Origin: Gemmatimonadota bacterium
Lineage (GTDB): Bacteria; Gemmatimonadota; Gemmatimonadetes; Longimicrobiales; Gaopeijiaceae
Assembly (NCBI GenBank): GCA_018678395.1
Contig: JAHHMJ010000048.1
Coordinates: forward strand, 1 to 6,936
Direction: 5' to 3'
DNA: 6,936 nt
Position numbers and translations under genes: made by a program. Below, piece after piece: positions 1 to 6,703 of this stretch. How positions within the stretch are numbered: position 1 is the first letter of the stretch; each line of letters starts with the position of its first letter. The notes below the pieces were generated by a model, which did no database searches, had not been told where the DNA came from, and was given only the letters and a program-made list of their open reading frames with translations.

Positions 1-972
1 GATCCGCACCTTGTGGTACATGTCGGAATAGAGGTCCGGGTACATCGACGGCTGGAGGATGTGCTCCAGCGCCCCGAGCTTCGACTCCTCCTTCGTCTTG
101 AACGACTCCGGATCGTCGAGGACTTCACCGTCCCGATTCCCGAGGATGTTCGTCGAGAACCACCCGCTCAGGCCGAGCATGCGGGTCTTGAACCCGGGCG
201 CCAGGATGGTCTTCATGAGGGTCTGACCCGTCTTGAAGTCCTTCCCGCCGATCGGCACGCCCCGCTCGATCGCCGCGTTCTCCAGCGCGGGGAAGTCGGC
301 GGAGAGATTCGGAGCGCCGTTCGCGTACGGCACGCCTTCCATGATCGCCGCGTAGGCGTATAGCATGGACGGGCTGATGGCGGGATCGTTTTCCTCCATC
401 GCCCTCTCGAAGGCCTCGAGGCTCTCGTGCTGCGGGCCGGGCCGCAGAAAGATCTCGGTGGAGCCGCACCAGACCATCACGAGCCGATCGCAGTCGTTCT
501 CGGCCTTGAAGTTCCGGATGTCCGCGCGGAGCTGCTCCGCCAGCTCCTTCTTGTGGGCCGCCTTCTTCACGTTCGGGCCGTCGAGCTTCTTGACGTACTG
601 GGTCGAGAAGGCCGCCGGCATCGGCTTGATCGACTCGAGGAAGTCCCGGATCGGGTCGAGGTGCGTCTCCCGATCGAGCACCCCCGCGTGCTTCGCGCTG
701 GCGTATCCGTCGTCCGCGATCGGATCCCAGCAGCCGAAGACCAGGTCGTCGAGATCCGCGAGCGGCACGAAGTCCTTGATCAGCGGGGTGCGATCCTCCG
801 TGCGCTTGCCCAGCCGGATGGTCTGCATCTGGGTCAACGACCCGACCGGCTTGGCGAGCCCCCGGCGCGCGGCTTCGACGCCCGCGACGAACGTGGTCGC
901 GACCGCGCCGAACCCGGGCAGCAAGACGCCGAGCTTGCCCTCGGCCGGACGAATCTCAGGACGCTCCTTCAC
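1..972 (-). CDS. ino1: Inositol-3-phosphate synthase, C-terminus cut off by window edge
   Basis: Converts D-glucose 6-phosphate to 1D-myo-inositol 3-phosphate in the cytosol with bound NAD+; this is the first step of inositol synthesis. The 324 residues present have no stop before the window edge. The family usually runs from about 360 to over 500 residues, so a C-terminal part is missing. Visible landmarks are the NAD-binding loop LPGFGAVATTF (about residues 17-27), VMVWCGSTE (about 165-173), the active-site segment GGKDFKTGQT (242-251, with the lysines that bind and turn over substrate in this family) and the conserved GWFSTNILGNRDG stretch (about 270-282). The start is a GTG at 972 preceded by a weak AGG; an ATG 17 bases upstream reads only two codons before a stop. 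The gene lies 93 bases after ylbF with no clear promoter. The inositol may feed inositol phospholipids or a solute; the window does not show which. Confidence 0.95.
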   Translation of the reverse strand, partial: MKERPEIRPAEGKLGVLLPGFGAVATTFVAGVEAARRGLAKPVGSLTQMQTIRLGKRTEDRTPLIKDFVPLADLDDLVFGCWDPIADDGYASAKHAGVLDRETHLDPIRDFLESIKPMPAAFSTQYVKKLDGPNVKKAAHKKELAEQLRADIRNFKAENDCDRLVMVWCGSTEIFLRPGPQHESLEAFERAMEENDPAISPSMLYAYAAIMEGVPYANGAPNLSADFPALENAAIERGVPIGGKDFKTGQTLMKTILAPGFKTRMLGLSGWFSTNILGNRDGEVLDDPESFKTKEESKLGALEHILQPSMYPDLYSDMYHKVRI

Positions 973-1041
973 GATTGGCCTCACTTCATTGGAACTGTTG
1001 GGAGAGGACGCGACGCTTCCGCATCCTCGGTGACGGTGTGA

Positions 1042-1057
1042 CGGGGGCGGGCCCCCG
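1042..1057 (-). terminator. GC-only hairpin after the YlbF-family gene, weak terminator candidate
   Basis: A perfect inverted repeat of CGGGGGC and GCCCCCG with two bases between (in practice a six-pair stem with a four-base loop) begins eight bases after the ylbF stop codon. No T-tract follows it on the minus strand (GTCACACC), so it is not a classical intrinsic terminator. It could mark the 3' end of the rpmE-prfA-prmC-ylbF message or slow 3' decay. The rest of the 93-base gap before ino1 shows no clear promoter boxes. Confidence 0.3.
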
Positions 1058-1065
1058 CCGCTGGC

Positions 1066-1422
1066 TCAGGTCAGGATGATCCGGCTGTCGGCGCCCTCGT
1101 CGAGACCGCGCGCGATGGTCTCGTTCACCTTCTGGACCACCTTGTCGAAGTTGGTCTGGGCTGCGACCAGCCGCTGGTAGGTGGCGTTGGCCTGGAGCGT
1201 CGTGACCGCGCCCTCGTAGGCCTTCGCGGTCTCCGCGTCGGGGTCCTGCCCCGCGCGCAGCGCGGTGGCGATGGTCCCCTCGAGCCGCTCGAGAGTGCTG
1301 CGCTGCTCGGCGATCTCGCGATCGTCGTCCGCCGCGCTGGCAGCTCGTTTGAGGGCCTGGTACTCGTCGGTGCGGGCCAGGGCGTTCCCCAGGCTGCGCG
1401 CCATCTCCATGATGCCGGACAT
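1066..1422 (-). CDS. YlbF/YmcA (Com_YlbF) family small helical protein
   Basis: A 118-residue, mostly alpha-helical, charged protein with no signal peptide or membrane segment, so cytosolic. The helical pattern resembles the YlbF/YmcA/YheA family: a first segment with LARTDEYQALKRA (about residues 15-27), then REIAEQRSTLERLEG, then a second helix with TYQRLVAAQTNFDKVVQKVNETIARGL near the C-terminus. In Bacillus subtilis, YlbF and YmcA join YaaT in a complex that steers RNase Y and mRNA processing; whether this protein does the same is unknown. The chosen ATG at 1422 has GGAG seven bases upstream. A longer open frame reaches back to 1695 inside prmC, but that extension is arginine- and proline-rich shadow sequence. 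The gene sits 38 bases after prmC and is probably cotranscribed with the release-factor genes. Confidence 0.8.
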   Translation of the reverse strand: MSGIMEMARSLGNALARTDEYQALKRAASAADDDREIAEQRSTLERLEGTIATALRAGQDPDAETAKAYEGAVTTLQANATYQRLVAAQTNFDKVVQKVNETIARGLDEGADSRIILT

Positions 1423-1460
1423 CGGCGACTCCGATTGTGTTCGAGAAGAGGTGTCGAAAG

Positions 1461-2363
1461 TTATGCGGTTCGCGCCGCGACGATACGGGTACGGCCGGAC
1501 AAGTCCCGATGCAGCGAGCAGGACCGGTAGCGCCCGGACTCCTCGATGCGACCGGCCAGTGCGTGCGCCTGGCCGTCTCCGACCTCGAGCGCGAGCAATC
1601 CCCCGGCCGACAGGTGATCGGGGGCACCGGCGACGAGGGCGTCCAGGACGTCGAAGCCCGTCGGACCCGCATACAGCGCCAGACGCGGCTCCCACTCCCG
1701 GATCTCAGGGGCGAGGTCGGACTCGTCGCCCGCCGCGACGTAGGGCGGATTCGAGACGATGACATCGAAGCGCTCCCCATGGCCGAGCGGTTCGAATCCC
1801 AGTCCGCAGCGCAGTTCGAGGCCCTCCGCGTCGGAGGGGTCCAGCAGTCCGGCGTTGGCTCGCGCCACCTGGAGCGCCTCTTCGCTGGCGTCGATCGCGA
1901 CGACCCGCTGGAACGGTCCCTCACGCAGCAGCGAGAGGGCGATGCATCCGGAACCCGTACCGACGTCGACCGCCCGCAGCGGTCCCTCGTCCCCCACCTC
2001 GTCGAGCACGACCTGCACGAGGACCTCGGTCTCGGGACGCGGGATCAGCACGCGGGGATCGACGACGAGGTCCAGTTCCCGGAACGCGGCCCGCCCGACC
2101 ACGTACTGCAGCGGTTCGCGTCGACCACGGCGTCGCAGAAGCGGACGCAAGGCGGCCCGCTCCTCTTCGGCGAGCGGGCGATCGTACTGCAGGTAGAGCT
2201 GGAGACGCGTGGTGCCGAGGGCGTGAGCGAGAAGGTGTTCCGCGTCGAGGCGGGGAGAGTCCACGCCGCGGTCGGCCAGCCACTCGGCGGACGAACGGAT
2301 GACACGGAGAACGGTCCATGGATCCTCGGTCGCTGCGCGCGCGGGAGGGGCCGGCGCGCTCAC
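1461..2363 (-). CDS. prmC: Peptide chain release factor N5-glutamine methyltransferase
   Basis: A class I methyltransferase that uses S-adenosylmethionine to methylate the side-chain amide of the GGQ glutamine in release factors, raising their termination activity. The 300 residues match the usual length of about 280-300. An N-terminal helical release-factor-binding domain (about residues 15-85) is followed by IPRPETE (107-113), the SAM-binding loop DVGTGSG (133-139), an acidic IDAS end of strand 2 (157-160) and the catalytic NPPY (205-208), which holds the substrate glutamine amide. The GTG start at 2363 overlaps the prfA stop in GTGA and follows a strong GGAGGAGGAG. A longer frame reaching back to 2669 runs inside prfA and is rejected. 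Being coupled to prfA, its own substrate, fits the assignment. Also called hemK from an old misannotation. Confidence 0.97.
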   Translation of the reverse strand: MSAPAPPARAATEDPWTVLRVIRSSAEWLADRGVDSPRLDAEHLLAHALGTTRLQLYLQYDRPLAEEERAALRPLLRRRGRREPLQYVVGRAAFRELDLVVDPRVLIPRPETEVLVQVVLDEVGDEGPLRAVDVGTGSGCIALSLLREGPFQRVVAIDASEEALQVARANAGLLDPSDAEGLELRCGLGFEPLGHGERFDVIVSNPPYVAAGDESDLAPEIREWEPRLALYAGPTGFDVLDALVAGAPDHLSAGGLLALEVGDGQAHALAGRIEESGRYRSCSLHRDLSGRTRIVAARTA

Positions 2364-2378
2364 ACGTTCTCCTCCTCC
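2360..2378 (-). promoter_or_regulatory. prmC ribosome binding site inside the prfA 3' end
   Basis: On the minus strand, GGAGGAGGAG (2378-2369) encodes the last glutamates of prfA. It sits five bases before the prmC GTG (2363-2361), which itself shares bases with the prfA TGA (2362-2360). This strong site decides the prmC start and makes translational coupling of prmC to prfA likely. Confidence 0.8.
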
Positions 2379-3454
2379 ATACGCTCCTCCTGCGCAGCCA
2401 GCCGGAGAGCTCGTACGAAGGGATCGATCTCGCCGTCCATCACCGTATCGAGGTTGTAGACGGACAGGCCGATCCGGTGGTCGGTGACCCGACTCTGCGG
2501 GAAATTGTAGGTCCGGATCTTCGCCGACCGATCGCCGGTCCCGACCTGGCTGCGGCGCTCCGCCGCCCGCTCGGCGTCGCGCTCCGCGAGCGCCCGATCG
2601 AGGAGCCGCGACCGCAGTACCTTCATCGCCTTGGCCTTGTTCTTGTGCTGGGACTTCTCGTCCTGGCAACTCACCACGAGCCCCGTGGGGACGTGCGTGA
2701 TGCGCACCGCGGAATCGGTCGTGTTGACCGACTGGCCGCCGGGCCCCGACGAGCGGAATACGTCGATGCGCAGTTCGGAGGGATCGATGGCGACGTCGAC
2801 CTCTTCCGCTTCGGGAAGCACTGCGACCGTTGCCGCCGAGGTGTGGATCCGCCCCTGGCTCTCCGTCTCGGGAACCCGCTGCACCCGATGCACGCCGGAT
2901 TCGTACCGCAGCCGACCGAAGGCCCCGCGGCCGGATACCGTGACCACGACCTCGCGGATGGCACCCGGAATCCCCTCGGAGATGGTCAGGAGTTCGACCG
3001 ACCAGCCCTGCCGCTCCGCGTAGCGCGTGTAGAGGCGGAGGAGGTCGGCGGCGAAGAGCCCTGCCTCGTCCCCGCCCGTGCCCGCACGGATCTCGAGGAC
3101 CGCCGGACGATCGTCGAGCGGGTCCTTCGGGACGAGGTGCTCACGGACCGCCTCGACGAGGGGTCCGATGCGGCCCTCCAGCGTCTCGACCTCCTCGATG
3201 GCGAGGTCACGCATCTCGCCGTCGGTCGATTCGACCATCTCGCGCGCTCCCTCCAGCTCGACGAGCAGCTCCTCGAGGCGCGTACCGTCACGGACGGCGG
3301 GTTCGAGACCGGAGCGTTCCTGACTCAGCTCGCGGAGACGGTCCGGGTCGGTGAGAACGGCGGGATCCGCCAATTGCTCGTCCAGCTCGGCGAAGCGGTT
3401 GCGGGCTTCAGCGAGGCGCTGCAGGAGCCGCGGATCGGGTGCGGCGAGGCTCAC
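2360..3454 (-). CDS. prfA: Peptide chain release factor 1 (RF-1)
   Basis: Recognises UAG and UAA stop codons in the ribosomal A site and triggers peptide release. It has 364 residues, close to the family norm of about 360. The N-terminal part is a helical hairpin (about 1-100); RAGTGGDEA (123-131) opens the conserved core. The stop-codon reading tripeptide is Pro-Glu-Thr (195-197, within [14 protein letters not shown]). This fits the RF1 P-x-T type and not the RF2 SPF type. The catalytic GGQ is at 239-241 in [16 protein letters not shown], and a basic tail with [15 protein letters not shown] is at 313-327. The start is GTG at 3454; no clear Shine-Dalgarno precedes it, but the protein begins about where other RF1 proteins do. 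It lies 43 bases after rpmE with a hairpin between, and overlaps prmC by four bases. Confidence 0.98.
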   Translation of the reverse strand: MSLAAPDPRLLQRLAEARNRFAELDEQLADPAVLTDPDRLRELSQERSGLEPAVRDGTRLEELLVELEGAREMVESTDGEMRDLAIEEVETLEGRIGPLVEAVREHLVPKDPLDDRPAVLEIRAGTGGDEAGLFAADLLRLYTRYAERQGWSVELLTISEGIPGAIREVVVTVSGRGAFGRLRYESGVHRVQRVPETESQGRIHTSAATVAVLPEAEEVDVAIDPSELRIDVFRSSGPGGQSVNTTDSAVRITHVPTGLVVSCQDEKSQHKNKAKAMKVLRSRLLDRALAERDAERAAERRSQVGTGDRSAKIRTYNFPQSRVTDHRIGLSVYNLDTVMDGEIDPFVRALRLAAQEERMEEENV

Positions 3455-3477
3455 GAGAACCGTCCGCGGAGAAGAAG

Positions 3478-3494
3478 CCGGGGGGTCACCCCGG
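3478..3494 (-). terminator. Hairpin in the rpmE-prfA spacer, possible attenuator
   Basis: On the minus strand CCGGGG and CCCCGG form a perfect six-pair stem with a five-base loop, starting three bases after the rpmE stop codon. It is followed by the pyrimidine-rich CTTCTTCTCC, not by a real T-run. It could act as a weak or partial terminator that gives more rpmE than prfA transcript, or as a 3' stabiliser of the rpmE message. An alternative fold pairs TCACC with GGTGA. The effect is inferred from sequence only. Confidence 0.4.
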
Positions 3495-3497
3495 TGA

Positions 3498-3704
3498 TCA
3501 GGCGTCCTTCTTCGCGTACTTCCGCTTGAACCGCTCGACGCGGCCCGCGGTGTCGACCAGGCGCTGCTTCCCGGTGTAGAACGGGTGGCACACCGAGCAG
3601 ATCTCGACGTGGATCTCGTCCTGGGTCGACTTGGTCGCGATGCGATTCCCGCAGACGCAGACGATGACCGCTTCGTTGTATTCGGGGTGGATGCCCTGCT
3701 TCAT
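3498..3704 (-). CDS. rpmE: Ribosomal protein L31 (bL31), zinc-binding type
   Basis: A small basic protein of the large ribosomal subunit that bridges to the small-subunit head. It has 68 residues, close to the usual 65-75 for the zinc-containing form. The zinc ribbon is visible as Cys16-x-Cys18 and Cys36-x-x-Cys39, so this is the C+ paralogue that also stores zinc in many bacteria. The N-terminus [10 protein letters not shown] and the segment CHPFYTGKQ are family hallmarks. The ATG at 3704 has GGAG seven bases upstream. The gene heads rpmE-prfA-prmC and has its own promoter inside the end of lnt plus a leader of about 112 nt. Neighbouring rpmE and prfA is a common arrangement across bacteria. 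Confidence 0.98.
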   Translation of the reverse strand: MKQGIHPEYNEAVIVCVCGNRIATKSTQDEIHVEICSVCHPFYTGKQRLVDTAGRVERFKRKYAKKDA

Positions 3705-3816
3705 GGTCCATCTCCGGTCCTGAATCGAACGAGCCCGCGAACCACGGCGACCGGATGGTCGACCCGCGGTGCGGACCCGGGGGGAAGAGGGCGATCGGCG
3801 CCGTTCCCGTCATAGC
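3705..3816 (-). promoter_or_regulatory. Predicted 5' leader of the rpmE transcript
   Basis: Between the predicted transcription start (about 3816) and the rpmE ATG lies a gene-free leader of about 112 nt, long for so small a gene. Palindromic pieces are present, including CGGCGCCG and GGTCGACC. Two GGACC boxes (3720-3716 and 3709-3705) bracket the GGAG ribosome binding site (3715-3712). A GGGTCC farther up (3778-3773) is complementary to either box over five bases, so it could hide the binding site. Structured L31 leaders that respond to the protein are known in several phyla; whether this is one is a guess. Confidence 0.35.
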
Positions 3817-3822
3817 CCGGAA

Positions 3823-3851
3823 AGTATATGCAACCTGTCAACCCCGATCAA
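3823..3851 (-). promoter_or_regulatory. Sigma-70-type promoter for rpmE-prfA-prmC
   Basis: On the minus strand, TTGATC (3851-3846) and TATACT (3828-3823) are separated by exactly 17 bases. They match the -35 consensus at four of six positions and the -10 consensus at five of six. A TTGACA also lies within the spacer, but it is too close to TATACT to serve as its -35. The -35 overlaps the last codons of lnt. This AT-richer patch stands out in a very GC-rich region and sits just before a ribosomal protein gene, where a strong promoter is expected. Confidence 0.65.
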
Positions 3852-5448
3852 CGCCCTCGCTTCGCGCCGGCGCCGTCGTGCGACGCCCGAGAAGCCCCAG
3901 GCCGACGAGCGACAGAAACAGCACGGGCGGCCCGAACGGAACCGCCCCGCGCGTGAACGGGGTCTCGTCCGGCAGGCGCTCGACCGCCACCGAAATCTGA
4001 CCGGGGACGTGAGCCGGTAGAACGAGGCTCCGAACCCCGACCGGGTCCACCGTCTCGGTGCGCCCGTTGTTGCCCACTCGAACCCCGCCGACGCCGAGTT
4101 CGATCGCCCGCATGGCCAGATGCGCCGGATGCTGGTGAAACGCCGCCGTCCGCGTCCACCACGGCGCTTCCGCGAGCCAGGCGTCGTTGGTCACGTTGAC
4201 CAGTATCTCCGCCCCGGAACGAACCAACTCGCGCGCCGGAGACGCCCCCGCGGCCTCGATGCACACCAGCGGCGCGAACTGCCGGCCGTTCCCCATGGCC
4301 AGAACCTGCGGTGCCGTGCCTCGGGCGACTCCGTCGGGGAGCCCCGCGGTCCACTCCACACCCGGCACGAGCCGGACCTTCCACGAGACGGGCCACTCCG
4401 CCTCCGGATCGCCCCCGGCGACGAAGACCGCGTTCCCGCCCCTCCCGGGCCCCTCGGCCCATGCGCCCACCGCGATGGGCGCGCCCATCCGTCGTGCCCA
4501 CCCGGCCACCCTCTCGCGAAGCGCACCCACCCCATCGCCATCGAGCCGAGTCGGCACCGCGGTCTCCGGCAACACGACGAGGTCTCCTCCGACCGGGGGA
4601 GCGACCGGTGGCGCCGGCGGGGGCAGGGCCGCTTCGACCGCCTCCAGCGAGGCCGTCAGCGCGACCGCCGGATCCCCGCGCTTCACCTCGAGCGGGACCG
4701 CGGGTTGCACCAGGAGGACCCGCGCCACCGGCTCGGGTGCGACGACGGCCATCCGGACCGCGCCCGCGGCCGACGTCAGCAGCACCACCGCTGCCACCCC
4801 GACCAGGGCCCGGAGGCCGCGCTCCCGGGGCGCCCGCAACGCCTGGGCGACCCAGCCTCCGCACGCGGCGACCATCAGGGCGAGACCGATCTCACCGACG
4901 ACGGCCGCTCCCTGGGCCAGCGACGGGATGCCGACGAGCGGCAGAGCCATCCCCATCCACGGGAACGACATCGGGCCGAGTCCGGACGCGCGCACCCATT
5001 CGACCCCACCCCACGCGATCCCCGCCGCCGCCCACAGCGGCCACCGCGCGCGGGTGGACAGGTGGTGGAACGCGGCCGCCGCCAGCGCCGCCAGAATCGC
5101 GAGGGATCCGACCATGGCGATCCAACCCGGGACGACCCAGGCCCCGACGCGCAGGCCGGCCCGCGGCACCCACAACAGCAGCAGTCCCCACTGCACCGCT
5201 CCGTGCAGGGCCCCCGCCCGCAGGGCCCGGAGGCGACCGGCGCGATCGGGTGTGAGGGAGGCGAGCGCCGCCGCCAGTGGAGCGAGTGCCACGATCGTCA
5301 GCAACGGGAGGGGCGAGGGCGGCGCGGCCCCTACCGCGAGGACCGCCGAAAGAACCGCGGCGGTGTAGATGCCCCCGGGTACCCGGGGCAACGAGGCTCC
5401 GAGCCGACCCGGCATCGCCGATTCAGCCCGTCGTCGCCCGAGCGGCAT
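3838..5448 (-). CDS. lnt: Apolipoprotein N-acyltransferase (divergent)
   Basis: Inner-membrane enzyme that moves an acyl chain from a phospholipid to the N-terminal cysteine amine of diacylated lipoproteins, through a thioester intermediate. The 536 residues resemble the E. coli length. Several N-terminal hydrophobic segments (about 28-42, 46-64, 80-96, 103-125, 135-150, 178-200, 213-231) precede a nitrilase-like periplasmic domain (about 242-490) and a last membrane segment (506-521). The triad is Glu295 (LPETAVP), Lys357 (WKVRLVP) and Cys396 (LVCIEA). Glu365, Glu398, NDAW (421-424) and NNG (460-462) also match E. coli. Two positions differ: E. coli Trp237 aligns with Arg257 and Tyr388 with Ile397. 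The ATG at 5448 overlaps the upstream stop by 26 bases; an ATG at 5415, just past that stop, is equally possible. Neither has a good Shine-Dalgarno. It is probably cotranscribed with the upstream Lnb-like gene. Confidence 0.92.
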   Translation of the reverse strand: MPLGRRRAESAMPGRLGASLPRVPGGIYTAAVLSAVLAVGAAPPSPLPLLTIVALAPLAAALASLTPDRAGRLRALRAGALHGAVQWGLLLLWVPRAGLRVGAWVVPGWIAMVGSLAILAALAAAAFHHLSTRARWPLWAAAGIAWGGVEWVRASGLGPMSFPWMGMALPLVGIPSLAQGAAVVGEIGLALMVAACGGWVAQALRAPRERGLRALVGVAAVVLLTSAAGAVRMAVVAPEPVARVLLVQPAVPLEVKRGDPAVALTASLEAVEAALPPPAPPVAPPVGGDLVVLPETAVPTRLDGDGVGALRERVAGWARRMGAPIAVGAWAEGPGRGGNAVFVAGGDPEAEWPVSWKVRLVPGVEWTAGLPDGVARGTAPQVLAMGNGRQFAPLVCIEAAGASPARELVRSGAEILVNVTNDAWLAEAPWWTRTAAFHQHPAHLAMRAIELGVGGVRVGNNGRTETVDPVGVRSLVLPAHVPGQISVAVERLPDETPFTRGAVPFGPPVLFLSLVGLGLLGRRTTAPARSEGVDRG

Positions 5449-6703
5449 CGCGGTCCCGACGGAGAATCCATGCGATGGCGCAATGCACGGGCACCGCCAG
5501 TGCGAGGATCTCCGGGTTGCGCTGCACGAGGAAGGGGAGTGGATCGAGCAGCAGGCCGAGCACCGACAGCGCGGCGATGAGCGTGGCCAGACCGGCGGCG
5601 CGCGCCCGCCAGGACGGCCGCCACGCGGCCCCCATCACCGCGACGGCGAGGAGGAGCGACAGCGGGGTCGCCTGCAGGAGATTCTCGTTGCGAAACCAGA
5701 AGACGTGGTCCGTGAGATAGGCACCCGTCAGGACCAACCCCGCGACGCCCGCCAGAAGGCTCCACGCCACGATCGGGATCGTCGCGATCATTCGGCGAGC
5801 CGCCCCGGCACCCGCGGTGCCGGCCCCCGCGAGCAGAACGACCGCGGCGCCGCCGAGGCCCATCAGGAGATAGCCGGGCCACCCCGGCCCCGGAGCCTCC
5901 GGCGGAGGCGGCTGGACGCCCTCGACCAGTCGGGTCTCGGCGGCCACCAGGGGTCGCATGGTTCCGTCGCGGCCCTCGATGAAGAAACCCGCCATGCGGT
6001 CGCGCAGCTCCATCGGCAGGAACATCTCCTCGTACTGCGAGATCGATTCGTCACCGCGCGGGCCGAGGACGAGAGCGATGCCCCCGTACACCCAGGGCGA
6101 TGGCTCGACCAGGCGGCGCGTGTGCCAGCGCCACGTGCGCCCGCTCGCCAACCCCGAGAAGTGTGTGCGGATGGCGCCGCCCAGCACGTGGTCGAGGGCG
6201 TCCCGCACGCGGGTCGAGCAGTTGTCCAGGTAGTAGTTGTAGATGTAGTCGCGGTTCGCCGGCTGCGCGTTGGTACGGACGTAGCGGTCCAGATCGCTCT
6301 TCTGCGCCGGCGTCAGATTCAGCTCCTGCGCCCAGACGTCGCGTCCTTCGGCGCGGTACTGCGCGAGGGTGGCGTCGATCGAGTATCCCCGCATGGAGTA
6401 GAGCATCGTACCCTGCGCCAACCGCGGCACGAAACCCACCTGATCGAAGTCGAAGATCCCCCAGTTCCAGACCCAGTCCTCCCCGGTGCGGGCGTCCTGG
6501 ATCCAGAGGCCGTTGTGGCCGAACCGATTCCACACCTCCTCGCCCGGCCCCATGGTGACGAGGAAGACCCGCAGCGGGTCCTCGAACTCGTCGACCGGGC
6601 GCTCCTGCGAGGAAGCCGGGAGAACGACGGCGGCGAGCGCCGTCCCCGCGACGGCCCAACCCGCTGCGACGGTGCGAAGCCCGCGGCGAAGACGACGGCT
6701 CAG
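5423..6703 (-). CDS. Lnb/DUF4105-family membrane protein, probable lipoprotein acyltransferase relative
   Basis: A 426-residue envelope protein. The arginine-rich N-terminus and hydrophobic run (about residues 3-28), ending in PASSQ, look like a Sec signal peptide. The periplasmic domain (about 40-260) carries hallmarks of the family once called DUF4105 and later tied to Bacteroides Lnb: RFGHNGLWI with His63, NWGIFDFD (80-87), a GYSIDATLAQYRAEGR-type segment and YLDNCSTRVRD with Cys162. Five hydrophobic segments follow (about 275-299, 305-329, 347-361, 370-391, 399-414), with TDH (331-333) and N-x-NLL (339-343) between the second and third. The His-then-Cys order resembles permuted NlpC/P60 (LRAT-like) acyltransferases. 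The first ATG in frame (6553) would remove the signal peptide, so the start is taken as CTG at 6703, which has GGAGG upstream and a four-base overlap with the preceding gene. The family match is from memory of motifs; the activity is inferred. Confidence 0.75.
   Translation of the reverse strand: MSRRLRRGLRTVAAGWAVAGTALAAVVLPASSQERPVDEFEDPLRVFLVTMGPGEEVWNRFGHNGLWIQDARTGEDWVWNWGIFDFDQVGFVPRLAQGTMLYSMRGYSIDATLAQYRAEGRDVWAQELNLTPAQKSDLDRYVRTNAQPANRDYIYNYYLDNCSTRVRDALDHVLGGAIRTHFSGLASGRTWRWHTRRLVEPSPWVYGGIALVLGPRGDESISQYEEMFLPMELRDRMAGFFIEGRDGTMRPLVAAETRLVEGVQPPPPEAPGPGWPGYLLMGLGGAAVVLLAGAGTAGAGAARRMIATIPIVAWSLLAGVAGLVLTGAYLTDHVFWFRNENLLQATPLSLLLAVAVMGAAWRPSWRARAAGLATLIAALSVLGLLLDPLPFLVQRNPEILALAVPVHCAIAWILRRDRDAARATTG

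Noticed and set aside
981..989. Two-codon upstream frame (ATG AAG TGA) just before ino1
   Set aside because: Too short to be meaningful; probably chance, and no evidence of leader-peptide regulation.
365..1041. Two overlapping plus-strand frames opposite ino1
   Set aside because: ino1 is well supported on the minus strand through this whole stretch; these are shadows of its codon bias.
1031..1065. Repeated GTCAC motif and GC palindrome as a possible operator before ino1
   Set aside because: Only short, imperfect repeats in a GC-rich gap with no promoter boxes nearby; not enough to call an operator.
1423..1695. Upstream extension of the YlbF-family gene into prmC
   Set aside because: Low-complexity Arg/Gly-rich shadow sequence; the ATG at 1422 has GGAG at good spacing and gives a family-like length.
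1437..2459. Plus-strand open frame of 340 codons
   Set aside because: Antisense to prmC; charged, repetitive composition and no motif.
2364..2669. Upstream extension of prmC to an earlier start inside prfA
   Set aside because: The added residues resemble no PrmC N-terminus and run out of frame within prfA; the GTG at 2363 has a strong binding site and gives a normal length.
2318..3529. Plus-strand open frame of 403 codons
   Set aside because: Fully antisense to prfA, which is unambiguous; no family resemblance in the plus-strand product.
4120..5580. Plus-strand open frame of 486 codons
   Set aside because: Antisense to lnt and the end of the Lnb-like gene. The product is Arg/Pro/Gly-rich with no recognisable domain, as expected from the opposite strand of GC-rich coding DNA.
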